Source: Acetoanaerobium sp041831635
GTDB lineage: Bacteria; Bacillota; Clostridia; Peptostreptococcales; Filifactoraceae
Direction: 5' to 3'
DNA length: 64,000 nucleotides
Assembly: GCA_041831635.1 (NCBI GenBank)
Contig: JBHASY010000132.1
Span: 12,062-76,061, forward strand
Positions 44,948 to 53,602 of this stretch are shown in pieces (the first letter of the stretch is position 1; each line of letters opens with the position of its first letter). The notes below the pieces were generated by a model. It ran no database searches. It saw only the letters and a program-made list of their open reading frames with translations, and was not told the DNA's origin. A program made the translations under genes and the position numbers.

Positions 44948-45484
44948 TTATAAAAGCAATCTAAGTTTCTTTATAGCATTTCTTTTCAGTTCCTTTGCAT
45001 AGACATAAGAAATATCAAGCTCCTTTGCTACAGATTTTAGCAAACCCCTTTCTATAATATGTCTTTGCACTATATATCTTTCCTTTTTAGGGAGTCCTTT
45101 TAATAAATCTTTAAGTTCTATATCAAAATACCCTAATTCGGTTTCAGGCTCCATATACTCTTCGTTATACTCCACCGATTCTGCTTTCTTGCCCTGCTTT
45201 CTTTTTTCATCGAAAAAATAACACCCTAACATTCTCTTCATATATCCCATAAATAACACATTTCTGTTTGTGTCATAGTTGTCAATCAATTCTATGCTTC
45301 TCACATACCCGGTTTGGAGCAAATCATCATCTATGTATCCGAAATAATGCCTTATTTTCTTCTTTATAAGAGGAGTTATATACTCTATTAACCTTCTTAA
45401 ATATTCTTCTTTCTCATTTTCATCGACTGCTTCCTTGTAACCTGTAAGTGCCTGTTCTACCTCTTCGTAAGTATTTTTCTCCAT
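44948..45484 (-). CDS. Sigma-70-family RNA polymerase sigma-like factor
   Basis: 178 residues. Region 2-like helices (IKKKIRHYFGYIDDDLLQTG followed by YVRSIELIDNYDTNRNVLFM) and a C-terminal helix-turn-helix (GLPKKERYIVQRHIIERGLL, KELDISYVYAKELKRNAIKK) fit a short sigma factor of the ECF/UviA-like kind, or a sigma-like regulator. Target promoter unknown, and no anti-sigma gene is adjacent. It lies next to the ATPase remnant and the Septu genes. AGGAGG at -10 precedes the ATG. Confidence 0.75.
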   Translation of the reverse strand: MEKNTYEEVEQALTGYKEAVDENEKEEYLRRLIEYITPLIKKKIRHYFGYIDDDLLQTGYVRSIELIDNYDTNRNVLFMGYMKRMLGCYFFDEKRKQGKKAESVEYNEEYMEPETELGYFDIELKDLLKGLPKKERYIVQRHIIERGLLKSVAKELDISYVYAKELKRNAIKKLRLLL

Positions 45485-45577
45485 ATTCTTCCCTCCTAAC
45501 CTTACATATATTTATCGAACATATGTTCTATATTTAATATACAATATGTATTTAGTTTTGAAAAGGTAGGAAAAAAT

Positions 45578-45612
45578 AAAAAAATCTCGCTCTTTTTTAT
45601 AAACGAGATTTT
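45578..45612 (-). terminator. Terminator of rmlB
   Basis: AAAATCTCG and CGAGATTTT form a 9-bp stem around a loop of about 14 bases, followed by TTTTATTTTTT on the minus strand. It lies about 100 bases after the rmlB stop. Confidence 0.75.
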
Positions 45613-45712
45613 AAAAGCATTGGAACGTTTTATAAAGTAAATTGTTTTAGATTACATAATAATACAGTCAACAATTACAACTGTCATTCTAAGCATTGTA
45701 AAATGATTTATA

Positions 45713-46771
45713 TCAATTCATTCCTCCGTACATTTTACTGTAATAATTCCTGTATTCATTTGAAATAATCCGGTTTATCCAATTTGTATTATCCATATAC
45801 CATTTTAGTGTAAGGCTTATTCCTTCGTCAAATGTATACTTAGGTTTCCATCCGAGTTCAGTGCTTATCTTTGTATTATCTATGGCATATCTTCTGTCGT
45901 GTCCCAACCTGTCTTTTACATAAGTGATTAAATCCTCTCCCTTTCCAAGTTCTTTTAATATCAGCCTTACTATTTCGAGATTTTGTTTCTCGTTGTTTGC
46001 ACCGATATTATATACTTGTCCATACTTTCCTTTATGAAGTACCGCATCTATTGCACTACAGTGATCTTCCACGTAAAGCCAGTCCCTTATATGCTTTCCG
46101 TCTCCATATACAGGAAGAGGTTTATCATTCATAGCGTTATTTATCATAAGTGGAATAAGTTTCTCAGGGAATTGATATGGTCCGTAGTTATTCGAGCATC
46201 TTGTTATATTCACAGGAAGTCCGTATGTTTCGCTGTACGCTCTTACTATCATATCTGCTGCGGCCTTTGACGCAGAATAAGGACTGTTCGGAGAAAGACA
46301 GTCAGTCTCAGTAAAAAGTCCGGTCTCTCCTAGTGAGCCGTAGACCTCATCTGTAGATACCTGAACAAATTTAACTCCTTGCTTATACTCTCTGCAATGT
46401 CTATCAAACAAATCTATCTTCCAAAAATCTTTCGCAATGTCGAGCAGTGCCTGAGTTCCGATTACATTTGTCCTGATAAAAATCTCGGGGTCTTCTATGC
46501 TCCTGTCTACATGCGATTCTGCAGCAAAATTGACAACCATATCTATTTCAAATCTTCTAAATATACTCCCTACCAACTCTCTGTTACAAATATCTCCTTT
46601 TATGTGTTTATAGTTCGGATTATCTTCCACATCTTCCAGATTTTGCAGATTTCCCGCATAGGTAAGCAAATCTAAGTTTACTATTTTATAATCGTAATTT
46701 TTTAGCATATATTTTATAAAATTTGAACCTATAAACCCTGCACCACCTGTAACTAGCAAATTCACATTCAT
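45713..46771 (-). CDS. rmlB: dTDP-glucose 4,6-dehydratase
   Basis: 352 residues, standard length. The Rossmann motif is LLVTGGAGFIGSNFIKYMLK, the substrate strand is VQVSTDEVYGSLGETGLFTE, and YSASKAAADMIVRAY contains the catalytic Tyr-x-x-x-Lys. It converts dTDP-glucose to dTDP-4-keto-6-deoxyglucose. RmlA is at 52520. RmlC and RmlD are not in the window, which favours the amino-sugar branch (FdtA/FdtB-like) as the sink. It is a separate transcription unit. Confidence 0.96.
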   Translation of the reverse strand: MNVNLLVTGGAGFIGSNFIKYMLKNYDYKIVNLDLLTYAGNLQNLEDVEDNPNYKHIKGDICNRELVGSIFRRFEIDMVVNFAAESHVDRSIEDPEIFIRTNVIGTQALLDIAKDFWKIDLFDRHCREYKQGVKFVQVSTDEVYGSLGETGLFTETDCLSPNSPYSASKAAADMIVRAYSETYGLPVNITRCSNNYGPYQFPEKLIPLMINNAMNDKPLPVYGDGKHIRDWLYVEDHCSAIDAVLHKGKYGQVYNIGANNEKQNLEIVRLILKELGKGEDLITYVKDRLGHDRRYAIDNTKISTELGWKPKYTFDEGISLTLKWYMDNTNWINRIISNEYRNYYSKMYGGMN

Positions 46772-46959
46772 CTCTCCTAACCTATATCATTTTTTATCTG
46801 TGTAACCTTTTAACTAATTTTATACTATTATACTCCTTTAATCTCAATTACTCTATCGTTTTATTCCGTATATAATATTAAATCAGATATAAATTAGTTC
46901 TAAACGAAAAACTTAAATTGAATGCCAAAAATAAATCAATAGAAACAATTTACTAAATA

Positions 46960-47002
46960 AAAAACGATGTGTCTGAAATTTAGATTCCGACACACCATTT
47001 TT
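46960..47002 (-). terminator. Terminator of the EF-G-like gene
   Basis: AAAAACGATGTGTC pairs with GACACACCATTTTT (14 bp with two G-U pairs), followed on the minus strand by TTTTTTATTT, just after the stop at 47013. Confidence 0.85.
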
Positions 47003-47012
47003 GTTTTAATTA

Positions 47013-49001
47013 TTAGTTCTCTTCTGTTTTACTTTCTTCTATTATTTTTTGTGCCAACTGACTTGGAACTTCTTCATATCTTTCAAATTCCATTTCAAAA
47101 TAGCCCTTCCCTTGAGTCATAGCCTTTAAGTCTATAGCGTACTTAAATGTTTCTGACTGCGGAGCCTCCGCCATAATCAGTTGCTTAGTTCCTTTGAAAG
47201 GTTCCATTCCCAGAACTTTACCACGCTTTTTATTGATATCTCCCATTATATCTCCCATAAATTCTTCAGGGACTACTATCCTAAGTTTCATTACAGGCTC
47301 TAGAAGTACAGGTTTTGCTTCTTCCATACCTTTTTTGAAAGCTATATTTGCTGCCAGCTTAAATGCCATTTCCGAAGAGTCTACATCATGGTAAGAACCA
47401 TCGTAAAGCACAGCCTTTATATTAGTAACAGGGAAACCTGCGAGGATTCCTTTTTCCATAGACTCTCTAAGTCCTTTTTCAACAGCAGGAATATAAGACT
47501 TAGGTACAGATCCTCCAAAGATTTCTTCTGCAAACTCAAACGGCTCCGTAGACGGAGAAAATCTGATCTTAACATCTCCATACTGTCCATGACCGCCACT
47601 TTGCTTTTTATGTTTTCCTTGAACATCTGACTGACCTTTGATAGTTTCTCTGTATGGAACTTTCAGGTCGAGCAGCTTAACTTCTACTCCGAATTTATCT
47701 TTTAACTTATCTTTTAATGAGTTTACATGGATTTCACCCTGTACTCCCAGAACAGTTTGCTTAGTTTCAGCATTTCTTTCCCATGTAAACGACGGGTCTT
47801 CCTCCATCAACCTTTGAAGCCCTGAAGAAATTTTTTCTTCGTCGCCCTTGTTCGTAGGCTCTACCGCAACTAACATCTGAGGTTTTGGGAACATTAAATT
47901 ATCATAAGCATCATGCCCTGATTTTGAAGTCAAAGTTTCTCCTGTAGAGCTGTCTTGTAGTTTAGTAAACGCAACTATATCTCCTGCTCTTGCCTCAGAC
48001 ATTTCCTTATATTCTCCATTAACTAAGGTAAATACCTTAGGAACTCTCTCTTTATGGCCTTTATTTACATTAAAAAGTTCAGATTCAGGCTTTATACTTC
48101 CTTCGTGAATTTTCACAAATGAGATTTTCCCTACAAACGGGTCAACTATAGTTTTAAAAATTTGACCTGCAAACACATCTGATTCTTTTACATCTTTTTC
48201 ATCCAGTGGAGACGGAAGATAATCCCATATCATATCAAGTAAGGTATGAATTCCGATATTCTTTGCTGTAGAGCCGCAAAGTACAGGAATTACATCTCCC
48301 TCAAGCACACCTTTTCTAAGGCCTTTGTGTATTTCTTCAGTAGTAAATTCTTCTCCACCAAAGTATTTTTCCATCAATTCTTCATCTGATTCTGCTACTG
48401 ATTCCATCAGCATTTCTCTTACCGGAGCGATGATATCGTCCATATTTGTAGGCATATCTACCGTAACGCACTCTTTGCCGTTATATTCTCTTGCAAACAT
48501 ATCAACTACATTTATAAAGCCTTTAAACTCGTCAGCCTTGCCCCATGGCACGTGAAACGGAGCGATTTTCTTTCCATATCTTTCCCTTAGTTGTTCTAAA
48601 ATATTATCGTAATCTGATTTTTCACTGTCAATTTTATTTACAAATATAAAACGTGGAGTTTGATACTCGTCTGTAACCTCCAGCGCCTTATCTGTTCCTA
48701 CCTGCAAATCTGTAGTTCCATCTACTACTATTATAGTCCCTGAAGCTGCAGCCATAGCAGATACCACTTCTCCATCGAAATCAAAATATCCGGGAGTATC
48801 CAGGAAATTATACTTGTGGTCATTCCACTCCAGTGAATTAAGATGCATAGAAGAAGTCAGCTTGGCTTCATCAGTCGGTTTAGAAATCCTATTTGTCAGC
48901 TTTACAGTATAGTGCACCGCCTCCATCAAATTAGATTTCCCTGAACCGCTATGTCCAAGGATTGCAATGTTTCTGATTTTGTCACTCTCGTAAACCCTCA
49001 T
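47013..49001 (-). CDS. EF-G-like translational GTPase (FusA2 type)
   Basis: 662 residues from ATG 49001 (GGGGAG 9 bases upstream; an earlier ATG has no site). It has all five EF-G-like domains. The P-loop reads GHSGSGKSN, G3 reads DTPGYFDF (the His of EF-G's DTPGH is Tyr), and G4 is VNKID. It is not the housekeeping EF-G, which has GHIDAGKTT and DTPGHVDF. FusA2-type proteins are widespread in Firmicutes with unclear roles, perhaps in ribosome recycling or stress. Monocistronic. Confidence 0.88.
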   Translation of the reverse strand: MRVYESDKIRNIAILGHSGSGKSNLMEAVHYTVKLTNRISKPTDEAKLTSSMHLNSLEWNDHKYNFLDTPGYFDFDGEVVSAMAAASGTIIVVDGTTDLQVGTDKALEVTDEYQTPRFIFVNKIDSEKSDYDNILEQLRERYGKKIAPFHVPWGKADEFKGFINVVDMFAREYNGKECVTVDMPTNMDDIIAPVREMLMESVAESDEELMEKYFGGEEFTTEEIHKGLRKGVLEGDVIPVLCGSTAKNIGIHTLLDMIWDYLPSPLDEKDVKESDVFAGQIFKTIVDPFVGKISFVKIHEGSIKPESELFNVNKGHKERVPKVFTLVNGEYKEMSEARAGDIVAFTKLQDSSTGETLTSKSGHDAYDNLMFPKPQMLVAVEPTNKGDEEKISSGLQRLMEEDPSFTWERNAETKQTVLGVQGEIHVNSLKDKLKDKFGVEVKLLDLKVPYRETIKGQSDVQGKHKKQSGGHGQYGDVKIRFSPSTEPFEFAEEIFGGSVPKSYIPAVEKGLRESMEKGILAGFPVTNIKAVLYDGSYHDVDSSEMAFKLAANIAFKKGMEEAKPVLLEPVMKLRIVVPEEFMGDIMGDINKKRGKVLGMEPFKGTKQLIMAEAPQSETFKYAIDLKAMTQGKGYFEMEFERYEEVPSQLAQKIIEESKTEEN

Positions 49002-49234
49002 AATACATTCTCCCCTCTTTATGATTAAAGTTTCCAACTTTAATTGGAAAAATTTTTAATCATTTAGCATTTTGCATTAAATTTTTTAAAATTCAAACAA
49101 TTTATTTCCTGAGAATAATTATATCTATATATAACTATAAAATCAACACTTTTACAATCATTAGTACAGTATAAAAAAACTATATAGTTGATAGCTATAT
49201 TCTCATACATATGAAAATCAATACCATTATAAGC

Positions 49235-49316
49235 AAAAAAATAGAACCCTCGGGGAAAGGGTTCTAAATGGGGGGGTTATTTTATGGGCTAGATAACATC
49301 ACCATCAAGGTTTGTT
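49235..49316 (-). ncRNA. Candidate C-rich small RNA
   Basis: On the minus strand a TATAAT box (49322-49327, weak -35) would start an RNA near 49315. It contains a single-stranded-looking run of seven C (49270-49276), then a terminator: AGAACCCT / AGGGTTCT stem (49243-49250 and 49258-49265) with a loop containing CCCC, and ATTTTTTT. No coding gene uses this terminator. C-rich loops that bind ribosome sites are a feature of Firmicute regulatory RNAs such as RsaE/RoxS (analogy only). Expression and conservation are unknown. Confidence 0.5.
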
Positions 49317-49413
49317 ACCTTATTATAATATATACCATTTTGGTAAAAATTAAAACATTTTTTTTACAATAATTTTTTTATATCAATATTTTTTATGTAA
49401 ATTTTTTAAAATT

Positions 49414-49422
49414 TGCTATAAT
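49414..49422 (+). promoter_or_regulatory. Extended -10 promoter of the aminotransferase gene
   Basis: TGC-TATAAT about 63 bases before the ATG at 49485, without a convincing -35. Confidence 0.55.
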
Positions 49423-49484
49423 ATTGTTTAAATACGTACTGAAAAAGGTTTTGATTAAATTATATTTAAAAAGGAGAGATAAAA

Positions 49485-50669
49485 ATGATTTCTAACAAAA
49501 TGCAAGCATTAGTTGCAAGCAGTTCTGTAATTCGTGCTATGTTTGACGAAGGAAAAAGATTGGCGAAAATTCACGGTGAAGAAAACGTTTTTGATTTCAG
49601 TATAGGAAATCCTAACGTAGAACCTCCTGCGGTAATAAAAGACTCTATCAAGGATATACTGGACAACGAACCGGCTACATATGTTCATGGCTATATGAAC
49701 AACTCGGGTTATGAAGATGTAAGAACTGCTATAGCAGAGCACGAGACAAAAAAACACGGTGTAAAAGTAGATTTTGAAAGTATAGTAATGACAGTAGGGG
49801 CAGCAGGCGGACTTAATATCATTTTCAAAACTTTTATAAATCCCGGCGACGAAGTAATTACCTTTGCTCCATTCTTTGGAGAGTATAGAGCATATGCTGC
49901 TAACTACGAAGCAAATTTGGTAACGGTAGAGCCTGATATAGACACTTTTGAACCAAATATCGAAGCACTTAAATCAGCTATCACTCCTAAAACTAAAATC
50001 GTAATAGTAAATTCTCCGAATAATCCTACAGGAGTAATCTATTCGGATGCAGCTCTTACTAAGCTGGCTGAAGTTATTCAAGAAAAAGAAAAAGAATTCG
50101 GAATCGACATATTCATAGTGTCTGATGAGCCGTACAGAGAAATCGTTTACGATGATGTAAAAGTTCCATGCCTGCTAAAATATCATAAAAACACTATCAT
50201 AGGCTATTCTTACAGTAAATCATTGTCACTTCCGGGAGAGCGTATAGGTTATCTTGTAGTTCATCCTGAAATCGCTGATTTTTCCGATGTGATGAGTTCT
50301 CTAAATGTTGCTAACCGTATACTTGGATTCGTAAACGCTCCGTCACTTTTCCAAAGAGTAGTAGCAAAGAACCTGACTGCCGAAGTAGATGTAAATATCT
50401 ACAAGAAAAATAGAGATGCACTTTATAACCACTTGGTTAAGATAGGATTTAAGTGTGTAAAACCTCAAGGAGCGTTCTACCTGTTCCCAAGATCTCCTAT
50501 AGCAGACGACAAAAAATTCTGCGAGGATGCAAAACAATTTAATCTTCTGTTAGTTCCAGGTTCTGCATTTGGCTGTCCGGGACACTTTAGACTGTCTTAT
50601 TGTATATCTTATGAAAAAATAATTAACTCTCTGCCGGCGTTTGATAAGCTGATAGCGCTTTACAAATAA
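49485..50669 (+). CDS. Class I/II PLP-dependent aminotransferase
   Basis: 394 residues. A fold type I aminotransferase with FSIGNPNVEPPAVIKDSIKD near the start, VIVNSPNNPTGVIYSDAALT, IFIVSDEPYREIVYDDVKVP, and the PLP lysine in IGYSYSKSLSLPGERIGYLV. It resembles aspartate/aromatic aminotransferases, but substrate specificity cannot be read. AAGGAGAG lies before the ATG. Monocistronic, with its own terminator. Confidence 0.9.
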   Translation: MISNKMQALVASSSVIRAMFDEGKRLAKIHGEENVFDFSIGNPNVEPPAVIKDSIKDILDNEPATYVHGYMNNSGYEDVRTAIAEHETKKHGVKVDFESIVMTVGAAGGLNIIFKTFINPGDEVITFAPFFGEYRAYAANYEANLVTVEPDIDTFEPNIEALKSAITPKTKIVIVNSPNNPTGVIYSDAALTKLAEVIQEKEKEFGIDIFIVSDEPYREIVYDDVKVPCLLKYHKNTIIGYSYSKSLSLPGERIGYLVVHPEIADFSDVMSSLNVANRILGFVNAPSLFQRVVAKNLTAEVDVNIYKKNRDALYNHLVKIGFKCVKPQGAFYLFPRSPIADDKKFCEDAKQFNLLLVPGSAFGCPGHFRLSYCISYEKIINSLPAFDKLIALYK

Positions 50670-50700
50670 AACCGAAGTTATTAAAAATGTATTTTAAATA

Positions 50701-50740
50701 ATATGGTGTAACCCGAAAATGGGATACACCATATCTTTTT
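50701..50740 (+). terminator. Terminator of the aminotransferase gene
   Basis: ATATGGTGTAACCC and GGGATACACCATAT pair over 14 positions with one mismatch, loop GAAAAT, followed by CTTTTTG. Confidence 0.88.
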
Positions 50741-50787
50741 GTTATTCCGAAAAACACAGATTCTGAAATTTTATCGTTTTTTTACTT

Positions 50788-51087
50788 TTATCCTTTCAAT
50801 ATATGGTATGGTATAAACTTCGTTTCGTTAGTTTCCGTATTGTGTACAAAGATAATTAAACTCTCTCTGCTCTCAAACACTCCATACCATATATTATCTT
50901 CAGAAGTTTCAAGTTTGCTTGCATATTCTTGTGCTGATTTGTAAAGATGATATGCAACCAGTTCAGGGTGAGTTCTAAAAAGATACTCCCTAGCCTCTTG
51001 CAAACTGGCGTGAGGCCCGTACTGTCCTGTTATTACTATGTCGTACTTTTCGATTGCTTCATCGGCTATTTTGTTCATATTTACCAT
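50788..51087 (-). CDS. Hypothetical protein after glyA
   Basis: 99 residues beginning MVNMNKIADEAIEKYDIVIT with GGGAGGAA 8 bases upstream. No family recognised. It is soluble and mixed alpha/beta, with phrases ASLQEAREYLFRTHPELVAY and NIWYGVFESRESLIIFVHNT. It follows glyA by 33 bases on the same strand, suggesting cotranscription. Good ribosome site and typical codon use support a real gene. Confidence 0.7.
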   Translation of the reverse strand: MVNMNKIADEAIEKYDIVITGQYGPHASLQEAREYLFRTHPELVAYHLYKSAQEYASKLETSEDNIWYGVFESRESLIIFVHNTETNETKFIPYHILKG

Positions 51088-51120
51088 AACATTGTTCCTC
51101 CCAATTTTGTTTATATATAT

Positions 51121-52374
51121 TTATTTAAAAGTACCTACAGGATATAGCGGAAAGTTTGCAATCAGTTTTCTTGCCTCTTCTTTACAGACGTCTAAATTCG
51201 CTTTGTCTTCAGGTGCCTCAGCTACTTTATTCATAATAGCTGCTATTTGCCTGATTTCATTTTCTTTTAACCCTCTTTGAGTAACTGCTGTAAGACCTAT
51301 CCTCACACCGCTTGTCACAGCAGGAGTTTCAGGATCAAACGGAATCATATTTTTATTTACGGTAATACCTATATAGTCCAGTGCCTCTTGAAATACATTT
51401 CCTGTTATCTTCTTTCCTCTCAGGTCAGCTACCAGAAGATGGTTATCCGTTCCACCGCTTACTATTCTAAATCCATAACCCTGAAGTTCTGACGCAAGGC
51501 ATTTCGCATTTGCCACTACTTGTTTCATTATAGATTTAAATTCATCAGACGCAGCGTATTTGAACGACCAAGTCTTTGCAGCCATAGTCTGAAGGTGTAT
51601 AGAACCAAGTGCACCCGGAAAAGTTCCTTTGTCAAGCAATTTTGCATACTCTTTTTTACAAAATACCATCCCGCTTCTGGCACTGCAAAATGTTTTTGTA
51701 GTAGATGAGGTTACAAAGTCAGCGTGAGGAATAGGGCTTGGGATTACCTCTGCTGCAACAAGCCCTGCTATATGAGCCATATCCACCATAAAGTAAGCTT
51801 CGTTTTCCTTTGCAATCTTTGCTATTCTTTCATAGTCTATCAGTCTGGGGTATGAACTTCCACCTGCTATTATCAACTTAGGTTTTAAGTTTTTTGCCTT
51901 TTCTTCCAAGTCCTTATAGTCTATCTGCTCTGTGTTTTTATCAACTGAATAAAATTCAAAATCATATATCTTACTTACCCAATTTGCAGACGAGCCATGA
52001 GTGAGGTGTCCGCCTTGATCCAGCCTCATACTGAGAACTTTGTCGCCTGGCTTTAAAATAGATGCAAACACCGTGTAATTTGCAGTAGAGCCTGAATATG
52101 ACTGAATATTTACATGCTCTGCTTTAAACAGTTGCTTTGCCCTTTCCCATGCAAGTTCTTCCAACTTATCCGCTACGTGCGAACCTGCCTGAAATCTTTT
52201 CCCCGGATATCCCTCAAGTGTTTTGTTGGTAAACACACTTCCCGATAACTCCATTACAGGAACAGGTACTGTACTTTCCGAGGCAATCATCTCGATATTA
52301 TGTTCTTGCCTTTCCAATTCTTCATCCAAAAGCTGTGCTAATACAGGGTCAGTCTGTCTTGTGATTTCCAGCAT
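51121..52374 (-). CDS. glyA: Serine hydroxymethyltransferase
   Basis: 417 residues. It interconverts serine and glycine with tetrahydrofolate. IASESTVPVPVMELSGSVFT (from the conserved IASEN region), then LSMRLDQGGHLTHGSSANWV, the PLP lysine in FVTSSTTKTFCSARSGMVFC and GVRIGLTAVTQRGL. The usual SENxxS and H-x-G-R details differ slightly (SESTVP), as in some Firmicute lineages. A small unknown gene follows. Confidence 0.93.
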   Translation of the reverse strand: MLEITRQTDPVLAQLLDEELERQEHNIEMIASESTVPVPVMELSGSVFTNKTLEGYPGKRFQAGSHVADKLEELAWERAKQLFKAEHVNIQSYSGSTANYTVFASILKPGDKVLSMRLDQGGHLTHGSSANWVSKIYDFEFYSVDKNTEQIDYKDLEEKAKNLKPKLIIAGGSSYPRLIDYERIAKIAKENEAYFMVDMAHIAGLVAAEVIPSPIPHADFVTSSTTKTFCSARSGMVFCKKEYAKLLDKGTFPGALGSIHLQTMAAKTWSFKYAASDEFKSIMKQVVANAKCLASELQGYGFRIVSGGTDNHLLVADLRGKKITGNVFQEALDYIGITVNKNMIPFDPETPAVTSGVRIGLTAVTQRGLKENEIRQIAAIMNKVAEAPEDKANLDVCKEEARKLIANFPLYPVGTFK

Positions 52375-52519
52375 AGAAAAACCTCCTTAAAATATTTACA
52401 TTTCATAAAAAGTATATACCTATATTAAATACTGTATACTATGAAAGTCCTGTAAGAATATCTTTTTACAAAACACATAAAGCTAATTAAAAAACGTGCT
52501 CGGTTTTGAAATTATGCAT

Positions 52520-53383
52520 TCACTCCAACAAATCCGACAGATATCGTCCGTAATCTGTCTTATCCATAGTCTTTGCAAGCTCTACAAGCTTTTCAGTTGA
52601 AATATATCCTTTTTTATATGCTATTTCTTCTATGCAAGCTATATATAGCCCTTGTCTTTTTTGAATGGCTTCCACAAAATTCGATGCCTCCAGCAAAGAT
52701 TCGTGAGTTCCTGTATCCAGCCACGCAAGCCCCCTACCCATAAGTTCAACCTTTAGTTCCTGTTTGTTAAGATAATGCTCTATAACGGAAGTTATCTCAA
52801 GTTCTCCACGTTTTGACGGTTTTACGGTTTTGGCTATCTCACTGACTTTTTTATCAAAGAAGTATATCCCCGGTACTGCGTATGAGGATTTCGGATTCTC
52901 AGGCTTTTCCTCTATGGATATAGCATTGTTTTCGCTATCCACCTCTACTACTCCATAGGCTCTGGGATCTTTCACATAGCAACCGAATATTATCGCTCCT
53001 GACTTTAGCTTTGAAGCCTCGCTTAGTACATGGACAAAATTTGCTCCATAAAAAATATTATCTCCCAAAATCAAACATACTGAATCATCTTTTATAAAAT
53101 CTTTCCCTATAATAAAAGCTTCTGCCAACCCTCTTGGTTCATCTTGTATGGCATATGAAAAATTCATACCCAGATCCGAGCCATCGCCAAGCAGTTCTTT
53201 AAAAAACAAAATATCTCTAGGTGTGGAAATAACAAGCACTTCTCTTATACCTGCAAGCATAAGCACCGAAAGAGGGTAGTAAATCATAGGCTTGTCATAT
53301 ACAGGAAGCATCTGTTTTGAAACAGATTTAGTTATAGGATAAAGTCTAGTGCCTGACCCTCCTGCCAATATTATTCCTTTCAC
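52520..53383 (-). CDS. rmlA: Glucose-1-phosphate thymidylyltransferase
   Basis: 287 residues, standard length. GIILAGGSGTRLYPITKSVS and KQMLPVYDKPMIYYPLSVLM form the nucleotidyl transfer site, followed by ILGDNIFYG and IEEKPENPKSSYAVPGIYFF. It makes dTDP-glucose, the substrate of RmlB. Together with RmlB it feeds the deoxy-amino-sugar genes at 35700-41644. It lies upstream of glyA with a 145-base gap. Confidence 0.96.
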   Translation of the reverse strand: MKGIILAGGSGTRLYPITKSVSKQMLPVYDKPMIYYPLSVLMLAGIREVLVISTPRDILFFKELLGDGSDLGMNFSYAIQDEPRGLAEAFIIGKDFIKDDSVCLILGDNIFYGANFVHVLSEASKLKSGAIIFGCYVKDPRAYGVVEVDSENNAISIEEKPENPKSSYAVPGIYFFDKKVSEIAKTVKPSKRGELEITSVIEHYLNKQELKVELMGRGLAWLDTGTHESLLEASNFVEAIQKRQGLYIACIEEIAYKKGYISTEKLVELAKTMDKTDYGRYLSDLLE

Positions 53384-53527
53384 TATATCCCCCTTTTTTT
53401 ATTATATTTTAAAATTTTTTTAGCAACAAAACATTAACATCTAACTTTGTATACAATCTAATTATATCAAAAAATCTCATAAAAAATACTACTATTCATA
53501 CAAATTTCTATGTTTTTAATTATAAAA

Positions 53528-53567
53528 AGCACCTAAAAGCAAATATATAACCTTACTTCCAGGTGCT
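53528..53567 (-). terminator. Terminator of the TolC-like gene
   Basis: AGCACCT and AGGTGCT form a 7-bp stem with a 26-base loop, followed by TTTTTAT on the minus strand, about 35 bases after the stop. Confidence 0.55.
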
Positions 53568-53602
53568 CATCAAAACTCATATTAGGCTAAAAAACATATA
53601 TA

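Larger units (their letters stand above)
49002..49484. other. Intergenic region with a small RNA candidate
   Basis: Contains the sRNA candidate at 49235-49316 and the promoter of the aminotransferase at 49414-49422. 49002-49230 is AT-rich with no feature recognised. Confidence 0.6.
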
